NCBI GenBank assembly: GCA_963693315.1
Contig: OY856186.1
Location: 135,228,428 to 135,292,427, forward strand
Length of the DNA: 64,000 nucleotides
Direction of reading: 5' to 3'
Source: Diogma glabrata
Lineage: Eukaryota > Arthropoda > Insecta > Diptera > Cylindrotomidae
In this document: positions 42,656-54,635 of the stretch, piece after piece
How positions within the stretch are numbered: position 1 is the stretch's first letter
Layout: every line of letters begins with the position of its first letter
Notes under the pieces: model-generated
What the model was told of the DNA's origin: nothing
Databases searched by the model: none
The model's input: only the letters and a program-made list of their open reading frames with translations
Translations under genes and position numbers: made by a program

Positions 42656-42925
42656 ATTTGGGATTTTTGAGATCAATTAAACTCAAGTAAGTAAAGAAGT
42701 AATTGGATTTTTTTCAATTCAAAGGTATGGTTTGATGTTTCTCAGAAAAAAACTCTACTTCACATTTTTCGTGTTTTGGATAAATTTCGAACCTTCCTCG
42801 TCAGTGCCCGGCTCGAATCCTTTGGCAGACACGCTATCGATTACGCCGTCGAGGCGATGACAATTTTGAAGTTGAAACTTCTCCATCACTTATTTATTTT
42901 TACTTAAGTTGAATTTTTCCACTGT
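42656..42925. repeat. tRNA-derived SINE-like repeat, copy 1
   Basis: It aligns with 43,168-43,450. The middle, read on the minus strand, has GGCGTAATCGATAGCGTGTC (box-A-like) and GGATTCGAGCCGGGCACTG (box-B-like). The AAGGTATGGTTTGATGTTTC segment links it to the repeats at 25.7 and 29.97 kb. Confidence 0.6.
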
Positions 42926-43167
42926 CATTAGACTCCATATTATGGAAATGTTTTTACATTATATGGGATTTTTTGCATTAAATTTCTAGACAATACTTTG
43001 TGTGAATTCATAGAATGGGGAACATTTCTATTCTAATTAACATCCTAAGTCACGATTGTATAGTCATTATTTATTGTTTCCAATCAGTGTGAAATCAATG
43101 GCTGACACTTAGTCAATTTGTAATCCTATATGTATTAACATTAGATTACATTAAGGGAATTTAAATT
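42926..43167. other. Spacer between SINE-like copies
   Basis: AT-rich, nothing recognised. Confidence 0.4.
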
Positions 43168-43450
43168 TATTTGGGATTTTTGAGATTAATTAAACTCAAG
43201 TAAGCTAAGAAGTAATTGGAATTTTTTCAATTCAAAGGTATGGTTTGAAGTTTCTCAGAAAAAAACTTCAATTCACATTTTTCGTGTTTCGGATGAATTC
43301 GAACCTTCCTCGTCACTTGTCAGTGCCCGGCTCGAATCCTTGGGCAGACACGCTATCGATTACGCCGTAAGGGCGATGACAATTTCGAAGTTGAAATGAA
43401 ACTTCTTCATCACTTATTTATTTTTACTTAGTTAAATTTTTCCACTGTTA
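43168..43450. repeat. tRNA-derived SINE-like repeat, copy 2
   Basis: See copy 1. It carries a 7-bp duplication (CACTTGT) and other small differences, so the two are separate insertions or an old duplication. Confidence 0.6.
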
Positions 43451-44280
43451 TGTTATTTTCAATTTTTCTTATAATATATTTAAAGTTTTACTCAACATAT
43501 CTTTTCAAATAACCAAAAACACCGGTTAAAACCCGGTTACCCGGTTTTTTCATTTTATTAAAAACCGAAACCCGGATTTTTAATTATTCGGGTTTTTACA
43601 TGCCCTCGGTGCCCCTATGCTCAAACTTTTCATTTTAAAAATAATGTAAAATAAGTCGTATTTTATATTTTGCTCATATTACTTCTATGCCAAGTTTCAG
43701 GAAAATCAAAAATGGTTAAGTTCTTCAAGTTCGGTCTAGAACACGTTTTTCTTCAACAACAAAAAACGATGTTTACAGCCAATTAAAATTTATTTCTTAC
43801 CTTTTATAAGTTTTGCTTCGTTATTTGGTTTCGTTTCTGTAAACGGTATTCATATTGAATTTCTTGGTCAGGTAAACGGGGCAAATTTTGAAGTTATACT
43901 TCTTTACGCTTGTTGTAAACATTTTGATGGGGTGTTGGTCGAGAAACCTCGTCACGCTTTTTGAAGTAATATTTTACCCTTGATGCTGTATGGTAATAAA
44001 GACGAAATTTGTAAATCAACCTTATGCTGTATGGTAATAAAGACGAAATTACTAAATCAATCATACTCTATAATAATAAAACATTATTCGGTTAGTTATC
44101 TTTGATCAATTTTTTTTTCACTTCTCGGAATTATCATTAAAATGAATAGTTAATGTATAATGTGACAAACAAATATGTACATTTATATGAAAATTATGTT
44201 AAATTATTTTTTAACAAATACATACATATTTCTAATTTACAACAAATATGTTCTTATGGTTTGCAATTATATAAAATATG
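43451..44280. other. Geneless stretch with dispersed-repeat scraps
   Basis: 43,510-43,740 is related, inverted, to 12,765-12,900 and 13,380-13,480. 43,977-44,063 contains CTTATGCTGTATGGTAATAA-type phrases in tandem (GCTGTATGGTAATAAAGACG twice). Confidence 0.5.
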
Positions 44281-44410
44281 TTTTTTTTTCTTAAATAAAA
44301 TGTGTTGTGTAGTAGGAATTACAATATGTGTCACAATAACACATAAAAACCTTTTAAGACCAAGGTCCAACAACGTTCAAAGGTGTTGATGGACGTAAAT
44401 CTTTCTTTTT
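44281..44410 (-). repeat. LINE 3' end scrap
   Basis: T run, then AATAAAATGTGTTGTGTAGT and GTGTCACAATAACACATAAA, as in the LINE at 33.1 kb. Confidence 0.65.
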
Positions 44411-45439
44411 TTTTGTTTTTTTTTTTTTTTTTGTTAAAGAATGGAAAACTAAACAAAAAATCCTATCACTGACAAAATATGACATAGGCCAATATTTTAT
44501 GATAGAATAGAGAAAATAAAAGTAAATTAAAAAATAAATAGCAAATTTTTACAAAAATTTGCTGAAACAAAACAAAAATGTAGTTGCCAATAATCCAGCC
44601 GGTTGCATATTTCTTAATCCTGTGACGCACTGTCTTTCTTGAAGATTAAAGCCAACACATAGTTATGTGAAGGTTCGTTTCCTCAAGGAAGCAATAGCGT
44701 CTCATCATCAAGGATAATTTCACAGCTAAGATTGAGGGTGCTACCGTTGATTGAATGCAGTTCATCCGCCACCATCCCTAAGATGTCACCTTGGCTAGTG
44801 ATATCTCACTGCTATTGCCTGTGGTATGTGATATCTCACGTTAACTCGTATGTCAATAGCAGGGACTGGAGTACGCGGGGTTGTCACACCCGTGGATCAA
44901 AAATTAAAAAAAAAAAATTCAAAATAATTAAAACTGATTCCTCCATGCGGTACATATTTCTATGCATCTATGCATTAGCACCAATACGATACATATAAGC
45001 ATTGCTTATATATGTTTAAACAAACCTGCTTGCATTAGCAGAACTGCCCTCACATGTTCCAAAAATTGGAAATTGACGTTTCTTTTCCTCTTCTTAGAAA
45101 CATTGATGAACCAAGAATTTGCATTGAATCTTAGTACCGAAAAAAAGATTATGAACAATTTCAAAACTACAGGTTCAAAGTGTTTTACTTATTGAGTGAA
45201 ATATGCTTCTCCATTACCTTCAAAACTATTATTGTTATTGCAAGGGATCTATAAAATATATGCAAATATGTTAACAATGTTTATGTTATTATTGTTATTG
45301 CAAGGGATCTATAAAATATATGCAAATATGTTGTGGTTTGACTGTTTTAATAATAATATATAAGTATGTTTTAATAATAATATAATGTATAAGTAATAAT
45401 ATGTAAGTAATAAGTGAATTTACAAATAAAATTAGCCTT
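44411..45439. other. Geneless stretch with shared scraps
   Basis: 44,800-44,865 (ATCTCACTGCTATTGCCTGT to TAACTCGTATGTCAAT) also occurs at 41,732-41,785. Both lie a few hundred bases past a LINE scrap, so scrap plus flank form one repeat. A 62-bp unit with GTTATTGCAAGGGATCTATA is duplicated in tandem at 45,229-45,333. Confidence 0.5.
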
Positions 45440-45935
45440 ATTATTATTTTTTCCAATTTTTGTTTTAAGTTGTGGGAAGGAATGTCGAAATAAGACGATG
45501 ACCATAAAGCGATAAAACCCATTGAACGAAAATATTCACTAAAAATGGTGGTATTCTTTAATCGGCCGGTGTATGCATCAATGTAGTAGAGTATTGCAGA
45601 CAATCGATAAAATGTATTTGCAAATTGCAATACGACCCTCTTCAGAACAGCATTCAAGGATTTATGGAATGCTGTTCATGGATTTCTTCATTTCTGGATT
45701 GATAAATGATTATAAGTCTACATGAAATACGACGCTAAACCAATAGCAATGAACCAGTGTACCTATTTTGTATGACGAATACGGTGGTTTCGGAGTAAGT
45801 AATTGACAATTGTGACATCCAATAAACAAATATATTTACGCTCACCTAATTGCTCGTGACACATTGAATTATTTGAATTAAATCTTTGGAATAAAATTTT
45901 AACTTTTTTCTAACCTTAATCTTTTGCCATCTACA
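45440..45935 (-). pseudogene. Decayed LINE reverse-transcriptase scrap
   Basis: 45,815-45,900 aligns with 33,770-33,850 of the Jockey-type ORF2 (GTGACATCCAATAAACAAAT against GTGACACCCAATAAACGAAT, followed by matching CTCACC, TTGCTC and AATAAAATTTT words). Stops are frequent. Boundaries are approximate. Confidence 0.5.
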
Positions 45936-46478
45936 TTTATAATAATAATCATTATTATTTGTCTGTCAATGTGTTTTAATTTTAACATACATTTAATATG
46001 TAAATTTATCTATAGCTTTAGAGACATATACTTAATGGCTTTTTTTGTATAATATTTTTTTCTTTTGAATAATATTTTTTTTTTTGTATAATATTTTTTT
46101 TGAATAATATTTTTGTTTTCTTTTTAGTTTATTTTTTTAATGTATCCTATCTGTCTGTCTGTGTGCGTGTGTGCGAGCGAATGGCCAAAGAAGTACTTCC
46201 ACCGTCTGGTCCGACGCACACCCTACTTTTTTTTAATGTTTTATATATGTAAACAAAAATATTTTTGCCAATAAGTACACTAATTAACTTAACACAAAAT
46301 TTCTTTTCAATTACATTTGAAAATTTATAACCAATTTTCTAATCTCTTGAAACATATTAAACTAAATTATGATAATTACCTACGTAAAACGAACAAATTT
46401 TTTTATATTTGTTTGTGTTACTAAATTTTAAAATGATTGATTATTTTAAAATTACTATGTGATCAAAATAAGAATACT
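45936..46478. other. Geneless AT-rich stretch
   Basis: 46,040-46,130 is a TATAATATTTTTTTT-type low-complexity array. Nothing coding. Confidence 0.5.
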
Positions 46479-47036
46479 TGTGACGAACTAGCTTTAATTT
46501 AATTTAAAATTTAAAGTGTTGGTTGCGACTAGCTTTAATAAATTGTGTAAGATGGTAGATTATTACGCCTAGTCAAGTTTTTGACATATTTTTTTCTTCT
46601 TCAAGAAAACACGTTGTAAATATTCGATGTAATTTTTCATATCTTGAATATAAAAAGTTCTTAGAAAGTTTTTGTATGTATCTTTAATTTTGATATAAAG
46701 AGATCGTCGTTTATGTGATAAGATAAACGGAACATATAGGCTGTTGAATAAATCAGTAAAAGCCATATTGTTGTGTTTTTCGTAATCATACGGGAATATT
46801 ATATAACCCGAAATAAGTTGTTGGTTAACGGTTCAATTGAGCTGTAAGGAAAACACACCTTCCAGAAACATTCCTGTGGTGTTGGATGTAGTTATCGGAG
46901 TTGGATTGAAGGAAAGAAAGGATTGAACGCAGAATTGATGTCATCATATGGTAAATAAACTTCACCAAAAATACATATCTGCGAGGGATTATTTTAATCT
47001 ACACAGTATTACGTTAACTCATACAACAACAGCTAT
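46479..47036 (+). repeat. 5' LTR of the CsRn1-type element
   Basis: It shares two blocks with the 3' LTR; about 90 bases near 46,540-46,650 are absent from the 3' copy. An open frame on the minus strand here is incidental. Confidence 0.75.
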
Positions 47037-47077
47037 AACCCTCATACCTTGTGGCAGCAATGTTACACCTCCTCTAA

Positions 47078-47363
47078 TGCAATGCGACTCCGACATTGGT
47101 GCCATGGGCTTCACACCTACACCTTTCTGGCATCACCAACCTGAATTGTGGTTTGCTACTTTAGAGTCTCAATTCACTCGAGCCCACAATCAGATGTATA
47201 GGTACAGAACCGTATGTCGCGCAATGACACCTGAGCTAGCATTCCTGGTTAGCGATATTATCGCCAACCCAGATCCCGATCATCCTTACGATAGTTTTAA
47301 ACGGACAGTTCTCTCTACACTTGGAAAGTCTGATACCGAACGTATCCGCACTGTTCTTCGCGG
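47078..47363 (+). pseudogene. CsRn1-type Gag, N-terminal part
   Basis: The frame reads MQCDSDIGAMGFTPTPFWHH, then QPELWFATLESQFTRAHNQM, AMTPELAFLVSDIIANPDPD and FKRTVLSTLGKSDTERIRTV. This is the capsid N-terminal pattern of CsRn1-type Gag (PFWxxxPxLWFAxxExQF). It breaks at 47,363, where the LTR start of the nested element begins. The remainder is at 56,667. Confidence 0.8.
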
Positions 47364-47383
47364 TGTAACAATTAGTTTGCAGC

Positions 47384-48349
47384 AATATCATTGGGCCACT
47401 ATGGCGCGTGATGTACAGAATTATATTCGAAATTGTGACACTTGTAAGCAAGCTAAGGCTACTAATTATAGAACTCAGCCTGAAATGGGAAAATACTTTG
47501 AAATATCTCGACCTTTTCAAAAGTTGTTTATCGATTTTTTGGGTCCTTATCCTCGTAGTACTTTGGGCAATTCCTACCTTTTAATAGTTTTGGATCAATA
47601 TACAAAATTTGTGTTACTAGAGCCATTTAAAAGTGCTACTGCTGGCTGGGGTCGTTTATTTTCTCAAAAAGAAAGTCTTTAGTGTGTTTGGAATTCCAGA
47701 ATTTTTAATGTCAGATAATGGTCCACAATTCAAATCCAATCAACTTGCTGAGCTGTTGCAGAACTTTGGAATTATCCACCAATTCACTCCAAAATATTCA
47801 CCACAATCCAATGCTTCGGAAATGGTAAATAGGACCATCATTTCCGCTATTAGAGCCTATATCAAAGACGACCACCGACTGTGGGATAGACATATCGATG
47901 AAATTAGTAGTGCGCTGAGGAATACTATACGTAGCTCCACAGGGTTCTCGCCATACTTCTTAACTTTTGGACAACACATGGTAAGCCATGGGTCCTCATA
48001 TAATCTAATGCGAGAGTTGAACATGTTAAGTGATAAACAAACATCACTAATGACTGTCACAAACAGACTCTCTGCTGTACAAGATAAGATTCTCAAACAT
48101 CTTCGTGAAGCCTATCAGCGTCATGTTGGTATTTACAATCTTCGTAGCAGGCCCCGTATTTTTGCACCTGGACAAACCGTTTTCGCTAGAAATTTTGTGC
48201 AGAGCAATGTTCTCACTGCATTTTCAGCAAAACTAGCGCCAAAGTTTATTAAAGCTATTGTTTTGCGTAGAATTGGTAATGTAGCTTATGAGTTGGCAGA
48301 TGACAAGGGTAAAATAATAGGCGTTTACCATGCAAAGGATATCCGCTAA
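47384..48349 (+). pseudogene. Integrase of the deleted first unit
   Basis: It begins inside the HHCC zinc-binding domain (QYHWATMARDVQNYIRNCDT, CKQAK), with the first His pair deleted. The core has KLFIDFLGPYPRSTLGNSYL, then the frameshift at about 47,655 also found in the second unit. EFLMSDNGPQFKSNQ carries the second Asp and SPQSNASEMVNRTI the Glu. The tail is FSAKLAPKFIKAIVLRRIG. Sharing the same frameshift with unit 2 shows that the mutation predates the tandem duplication. Confidence 0.85.
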
Positions 48350-48468
48350 ATCTTTTTTTTTTCTTTATGTTTCTTTCTAATATATATATTATATTACTTT
48401 TAACTCATATTTTGTCCTTTTGTACCCGGCTTGAGACATCTCATGGGTGCTGGGTCTTCCCCACGATT

Positions 48469-49856
48469 TGTAACAATTAGTTTGCAGCATTGCTACATTT
48501 TATAATTTAACAATGTTCCTAAAGGGTTAATTAAATTTTCCTTTAAAAGAAAACAAAAAAAAAAACAATTAAAGCAGGTCCATAAAATTTGTTTAATGGA
48601 GAGAATGAAAAGAAAGAATTGAAAAACAATTTTGTCTATTAAAGAAGATAAGGTATATGGAATTAACGATGTAACGGTTTTGAACAGATTACCAAAATTG
48701 AAGTTGGAATGTTTTTGAAAATGTTAGGATCATTAAGTTTTTGGCTTTCGAGCAATTGAATTATCTTTTTAAATATAAAAAAAGAAATATTAAATTAGAC
48801 ATAATTTTTGGTTTGCTTTTTTTTTTAAAAAAAATTAATTTTGTTAAACTATTTTGTTTTTATTGGAGTTTAAATAATTGATAAATTTAGTTAAATTTTT
48901 TTACGATTATGTTATGAAAGAAAAAACATATTTTGTGTACTGTAAAACATTGTGCAATTTTTTTTTCTTTTAATCAAAATTAACAAAGAGTGGCTTAAAT
49001 GTTAAAGCAAAGATAGAAGTATACCTATGTGTATGTATACTGCTAAATTATATTTTTTTAAAATATCGTTTACGATTAAGAGTTTATTAAAACAAATTAT
49101 ATGTATGTTACGTAAATTGGAGTTAAACTTTGGTACTTTGGTCAAGACCAAAAGTAAATAATTACATTACGCCATTAAATTATAGAACTAATTTGGGATA
49201 CTTAATTGGTTCTAAATACTGTCATATTTTTGGAAAATGATTTAAAATTAACAGTTTATCTTATGCTATCGGTAGATGGTTGTACTGTTGTACTATTATT
49301 AACATATATAACAAAAAATCAAATGAACATAATCAACGCGGGACATTCTTCGTGTTTTTTTGTGGATAAATAAATAAAACTGGACCTACAAAAAAAAATA
49401 GAAAAATGAAAAACAAAAAAATATATATATGTTTGTGAAGATTTGTGAAGATTAATAGAAAAAAAAATATTTATGTTTGTGTTTGTTATCTCTAGTGAAT
49501 AGGTACATTAGGGGGCGGGTAAGTTAAGTTATATAAATAATATTATATAGTTTTTTTTATAATATATAAGCAAATTTTTCCTTATTAAATATAATTTTAC
49601 TACCCAAATAAATATAAATGCTAAAATAAAATTTCTTTGTGAAAACAAAAACCAAAAATTATGAAGTTGATTATTGTTTTGTTGATTATTATTATATAAT
49701 GTTCTAGATTATTTTTTTTTGTGAGAGAGAGAGATGTAGGTGATCCAGAGTGTAATATGTAAGTAGAACCATTATTCCCCCCCCCCCTTTTGCTCATTCC
49801 AGATCACCTGGTGCACTGTTTAGCCCATTACCACCTCTCCCTAAATTAGTCGGCAA
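48469..49856 (+). repeat. Middle LTR of the nested Gypsy element
   Basis: It starts TGTAACAATTAGTTTGCAGC and ends near ATTAGTCGGCA. It is almost identical to 54,636-56,550 except for the 0.5-kb insert there. Confidence 0.8.
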
Positions 49857-49868
49857 CAGTTTATTGAG

Positions 49869-50960
49869 TTGGCTCGCAAAATATCATTATCTGTTTCGGC
49901 ACCTTTAAAATTAGATGCAACGAGCAAATATAATGTTAGCACCCCTGGCGATCGCAAACAACCTAAACCTCCAACGTGTCGTCCACAGCATGAAAGCGCA
50001 TATATAAGGCTAAAAGAATCTCAGTATGATCCAATAATACCGTCCAGGAAGAGTGATCAAATGAGTTGGCAAAATTTGGGGTTAAATAAATGGAAAATCT
50101 GTTTCGATGGATCCACCACCGGGCTACCTATTGAGCGGTTTCTTTATCGAGTTGAACGCTTAGCATGGGCCAACAATGTTACTCCTAAGAGACTGGTTAA
50201 TGGTCTTCACTTATTACTTAAGAATCCTGCTCTGGAATGGTATTGGTCTTCTTTGGAGCGTAATGGAAACATAGCTTGGTCAGATTTAAAAGACGATATG
50301 CTAGCGATGTTTAAAGACCGAAGGTCAGATGCCGAAATAAAGCAAACAATCGCTTCTCGAAAGCAATTACCAAAAGAAAACTTCAAGGATTTTTATATGG
50401 CCGTAGCTGAGCAAACATTAGCACTTCGCAGTCCTCTGTCAGAATCCGATTTAGAATTTATTTTACGAAGGAATATGAATCCATCCCTACAATATAAATT
50501 AGTGGGCTGCCGTATTACATCAATTCCAGATTTGGTAAATCAATGCGTAGAAATTGAGGATACTTGGAAAAGATTGTCTTCTGAAAATACATTCCCGCGA
50601 CGTTTTGTGAATGAATTTACAAGCTACTACCCCGAGCAGAAAGTTTCAGTTCATCATCCTGATATGGATACAACAATGCATTTTCAAACTTCAAATCCTT
50701 TTGGGGAAAATAATTTTTACCAACCCAAAGAGATCTGTGCTATGAAAAATGCTGGAGTAAATACCCCTGCTGGGAACTACTCACCGGGAAATAATAATCC
50801 TAACCCCAGCGCTAGAAACATTTCATGGAATCAATTTAATCGAGACTCAAACCAGATAAAACATTGTTTTGGATGTGATTAAACCAAATTGTCCAAATTG
50901 CAATAACTCGGAAAACAGGAAATGGGAAAGAAATACCCCTGGAATTCTTTCTTCCCCGAT
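49869..50960 (+). pseudogene. Gag of the nested Gypsy element, frameshifted at the zinc knuckle
   Basis: The frame from about 49,869 (no ATG at its start) contains WQNLGLNKWKICFDGSTTGL, VERLAWANNVTPKRLVNGLH, a retrotransposon-gag capsid core, and VNQCVEIEDTWKRLSSEN. It ends at CFGCD (50,880), where the frame shifts. The partner cysteines of the knuckle (CPNCNN) are in the next frame. This may be decay or a gag-pol frameshift site. Confidence 0.75.
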
Positions 50961-51259
50961 AATGAACCTTTCCAGGACAACAGAAGAAGCGGCATCAAAT
51001 ACTTGTCCGGAGCTGAAACGGAATCTGAAACCTATGTCATGACATTGCAGGTGACTGCAACAATATTAGCAACCCTTCTCTACTGTCTTCTACAAATCCA
51101 TTTCAATGCGCTTCTGATGCGTCTGCTGCCATAGAAAAATCATTTCATGACCAGCATACCCAAACTTTTCCAAATAATAAAAATAAGAAAAGTCGAAAAG
51201 TTCGATATTGGAAATTACGGCGAGGTATAAAGAAGATATTTTACAAAGAGTCGGATAAC

Positions 51260-51795
51260 CGTCCTTATACTGAAGTTATTATAGCCGGATCAACTTATTC
51301 TGGACTGCTTGACAGTGGAGCTAATATTAGTGTCTTAGGTGCAGGATCTGAAAAGTTCCTAGAAGATAATAACGTCAAAAAACACCATCTCACATCGTAT
51401 CTTAATACCGCAAGCGGCGAACAACTCAGGATTTTCGGTCATGTACTTTTGCCCGTGTCTTATATGGGAAAAACAAAAACTTTACGTTTGCATATTGCAC
51501 CTGGACTAACTCAAGCGCTNNNNNNNNNNNNNNNNNNNNNNNNNNNNNNNNNNNNNNNNNNNNNNNNNNNNNNNNNNNNNNNNNNNNNNNNNNNNNNNNN
51601 NNNNNNNNNNNNNNNNNNNNNNNNNNNNNNNNNNNNNNNNNNNNNNNNNNNNNNNNNNNNNNNNNNNNNNNNNNNNNNNNNNNNNNNNNNNNNNNNNNNN
51701 NNNNNNNNNNNNNNNNNNNTGGACTAACTCAAGCGCTCTATCTTGGTATCGACTTTTGGGATTTATTCGGTTTAGCTCCTGCTATTGTAAATGAG
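51260..51795 (+). pseudogene. Aspartic protease region, interrupted by an assembly gap
   Basis: The protease motif GLLDSGANISVLG is at about 51,301. LRIFGHVLLPVSYMGKTKTL leads into the gap, and LYLGIDFWDLFGLAPAIVNE follows it. The gap is flanked by the same 18 bases on both sides, so very little sequence, if any, is likely missing. Confidence 0.8.
51520..51719. other. Assembly gap (200 N)
   Basis: TGGACTAACTCAAGCGCT ends the left side (51,502-51,519) and begins the right side (51,720-51,737). Confidence 0.98.
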
Positions 51796-52653
51796 TTGGA
51801 ATTAGAGTTACCTAAATTTGTTGATGAAAAACGGCATGAGTTAGATTCCGATACTGAAAATCGACTAACTCGAACCATTGAACAATTTCCTTGCTCAATC
51901 AAAAATGGATTAGGAAGAACTCACTTAGTTACTCATGTCATTAATGTCGGTGAAGCCACTCCAGTTAAACAACGGCACTACCCGGTGTCTCCAGCTGTTC
52001 AAGCGGAAATTTATAAGGAACTTGATAGAATGTTAGAGCTTGGAGTGATAGAAGAAAGTCAAATCTCTTGGTCGTCACCCATTGCAGTTGTTAGGAAAGG
52101 TAATAAGCGTGTGAGGCTATGTATTGATGCTAGAAAAGTGAATGCGGTCACAGTGAAGGATGCTTATCCCTTGCCACTAATAGCTGGATTACTGAGTCGG
52201 TTGGATCAGACTAAATATATTTCTTCCATTGATTTGAAAGATGCCTTTTGGCAAATCCCACTTGACATGTGTTCTAGGGATAAGACAGCCTTTACGGTTC
52301 CCGGTCGACCACTTTACCATTTTACGGTTATGCCTTTTGGGTTGTGCAATGCACCCCAAACACTTTGCAGGTTAATGCATAAAGTGATTCCATACCACTT
52401 GCATGATAGGGTATTTGTTTATTTGGACGATTTACTGATAGTTTTAGCCGATCTGGAAGAGCATTTGTTCTTGTTGAGTAGTGTTGCAAATTTATTGAAA
52501 GCAGGAAATTTAACTATTAACACTGAGAAGAGTAAGAGTATCCTCAAAGAGACCAAATACCTGGGTCATGTAATTGGTGATGGAGTCATTAGAGTCGACA
52601 ATGATAAAGTGGTATCGATCGCGAATTTTCCAGTTCCAAAAACAGTGCGGTAG
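51796..52653 (+). pseudogene. Reverse transcriptase of the nested Gypsy element
   Basis: RQRHYPVSP-type entry (VKQRHYPVSPAVQAEIYKEL), SSPIAVVRKGNKRVRLCIDA, SSIDLKDAFWQIPLD, FTVMPFGLCNAPQTLCRLM and the catalytic VFVYLDDLLIV (about 52,410-52,440). The thumb has KYLGHVIGDGVI. TAG at 52,651-52,653 interrupts the frame, which otherwise runs straight on into RNase H (LRRFLGMAGWYRRF). Confidence 0.9.
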
Positions 52654-53850
52654 CTACGACGATTCCTTGGGATGGCTGGGTGGTACCGAAGATTTGTATC
52701 AGGGTATGCGAGTATTACGGTTCCTTTAACTGACCTTCTAAAGAAAGTACAAAAGCTTAATTGGAATGAGGCAGCTCAAAATGCATTCGAAGCGCTGAAA
52801 AATGCATTGACGTCTGCACCGGTGCTCCGAAATGCTGACTATAGTCAGCCGTTCTTCATACAATGTGACGCTAGCTCTTGTGGGATTGGAAGCGTACTTT
52901 TCCACAAGTCTGAACAGGACGAAGAACATCCCATCGCTTATTTTTCACACAAATTAAACTCGGCACAGCGAAAATATAGCGTAACCGAGCTTGAATGCTT
53001 AGCTGCCGTTATGAGTGTTAAAAAGTTTGGACCGTATATTGAAGGGTACCATTTTACGATAATTACAGACCATTCTAGTTTGCGTTGGCTAATGGATCAA
53101 CGTGATCTTTCTGGTAGACTTGCAAGATGGAGCCTTAAGCTCCAAGGTTTCAACTTCAACATCGAATATCGTAAAGGTTCCCTAAATATAGTGCCAGATG
53201 TTGTGTCTAGAGTCGAGTTGGAAGCATTTGTGAAGACACCAAATCAATGCCAAGATGATGAACATGTTAGTCCTTTACACGTGGACTTAGATTCTGACGC
53301 CTTTAAAGACCAAAAGTACCTCGACAGAATAAACGTTATCCAAGGAAATACATCAATCAAATCCAATTTAAAAACTGTTGATGATAAACTTTATATTCTC
53401 CCAAATGCCAGTTTTGATGATAATACAGATATTTCCAGTTGGAAACTGGTAATTCCCGACAAATTGGTTCCTAGCTTGCTTAAACAAGCACACAATCCAC
53501 CTTCTTGTGCGCATTTAGGAGTTGCAAAAACACTAAATCTGTTACAAAGGCAATATCATTGGGCCACTATGGCGCGTGATGTACAGAATTATATTCGAAA
53601 TTGTGACACTTGTAAGCAAGCTAAGGCTACTAATTATAGAACTCAGCCTGAAATGGGAAAATACTTTGAAATATCTCGACCTTTTCAAAAGTTGTTTATC
53701 GATTTTTTGGGTCCTTATCCTCGTAGTACTTTGGGCAATTCCTACCTTTTAATTGTTTTGGATCAATATACAAAATTTGTGTTACTAGAGCCATTTAAAA
53801 GTGCTACTGCTGGCTGGGGTCGTTTATTTTCTCAAAAAGAAAGTCTTTAG
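52654..53850 (+). pseudogene. RNase H and integrase N-terminal half of the nested Gypsy element
   Basis: RNase H motifs are FFIQCDASSCGIGSVLF (Asp), YSVTELECLAAVMSV (Glu), FTIITDHSSLRWL (Asp) and IVPDVVSRVE (Asp). The integrase HHCC finger includes CAHLGVAKTLNLLQRQYHWA and NCDTCKQAK. The core begins KLFIDFLGPYPRSTLGNSYL with the first catalytic Asp. At about 53,815 the frame shifts and this reading ends in FSQKESL. Confidence 0.9.
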
Positions 53851-54517
53851 TGTGTTTGGAATTCCAGAATTTTTAATGTCAGATGATAGTCCACAATTCA
53901 AATCCAATCAACTTGCTGAGCTGTTGCAGAACTTTGGAATTATCCACCAATTCACTCCAAAATATTCACCACAATCCAATGCTTCGGAAAGGGTAAATAG
54001 GACCATCATTTCCGCTATTAGAGCCTATATCAAAGACGACCACCGACTGTGGGATAGACATATCGATGAAATTAGTAGTGCGCTGAGGAATACTATACAT
54101 AGCTCCACAGGGTTCTCGCCATACTTCTTAACTTTTGGACAACACATGGTAAGCCATGGGTCCTCATATAATCTAATGCGAGAGTTGAACATGTTAAGTG
54201 ATAAACAAACATCACTAATGACTGTCACAAACAGACTCTCTGCTGTACAAGATAAGATTCTCAAACATCTTCGTGAAGCCTATCAGCGTCATGTTGGTAT
54301 TTACAATCTTCGTAGCAGGCCCCGTATTTTTGCACCTGGACAAACCGTTTTCGCTAGAAATTTTGTGCAGAGCAATGCTCTCACTGCATTTTCAGCAAAA
54401 CTAGCGCCAAAGTTTATTAAAGCTATTGTTTTGCGTAGAATTGGTCATGTAGCTTATGAGTTGGCAGATGACAAGGGTAAAATAATAGGCGTTTACCATG
54501 CAAAGGATATCCGCTAA
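53801..54517 (+). pseudogene. Integrase C-terminal half of the nested Gypsy element
   Basis: It continues from the frameshift: EFLMSDDSPQFKSNQLAELL (second Asp; the usual DNGPQF of the first unit is altered to DDSPQF), SPQSNASERVNRTIISAIR (Glu) and the basic tail to HAKDIR. It differs from the first unit at only a few positions. Confidence 0.9.
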
Positions 54518-54635
54518 ATCTTTTTTTTTCTTTATGTTTCTTTCTAATATATATATTATATTACTTTTAACTCATATTTTGTTCTTTTGTACCCGGCTTG
54601 AGACATCTCATGGGTGCTGGGTCTTCCCCACGGTT

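Noticed and set aside
46948..47077. Extension of the CsRn1 Gag upstream through the LTR
   Set aside because: The frame is open, but this part lies in or next to the LTR, and the 3' LTR copy has the same frame; the Gag pattern begins only near 47,078.
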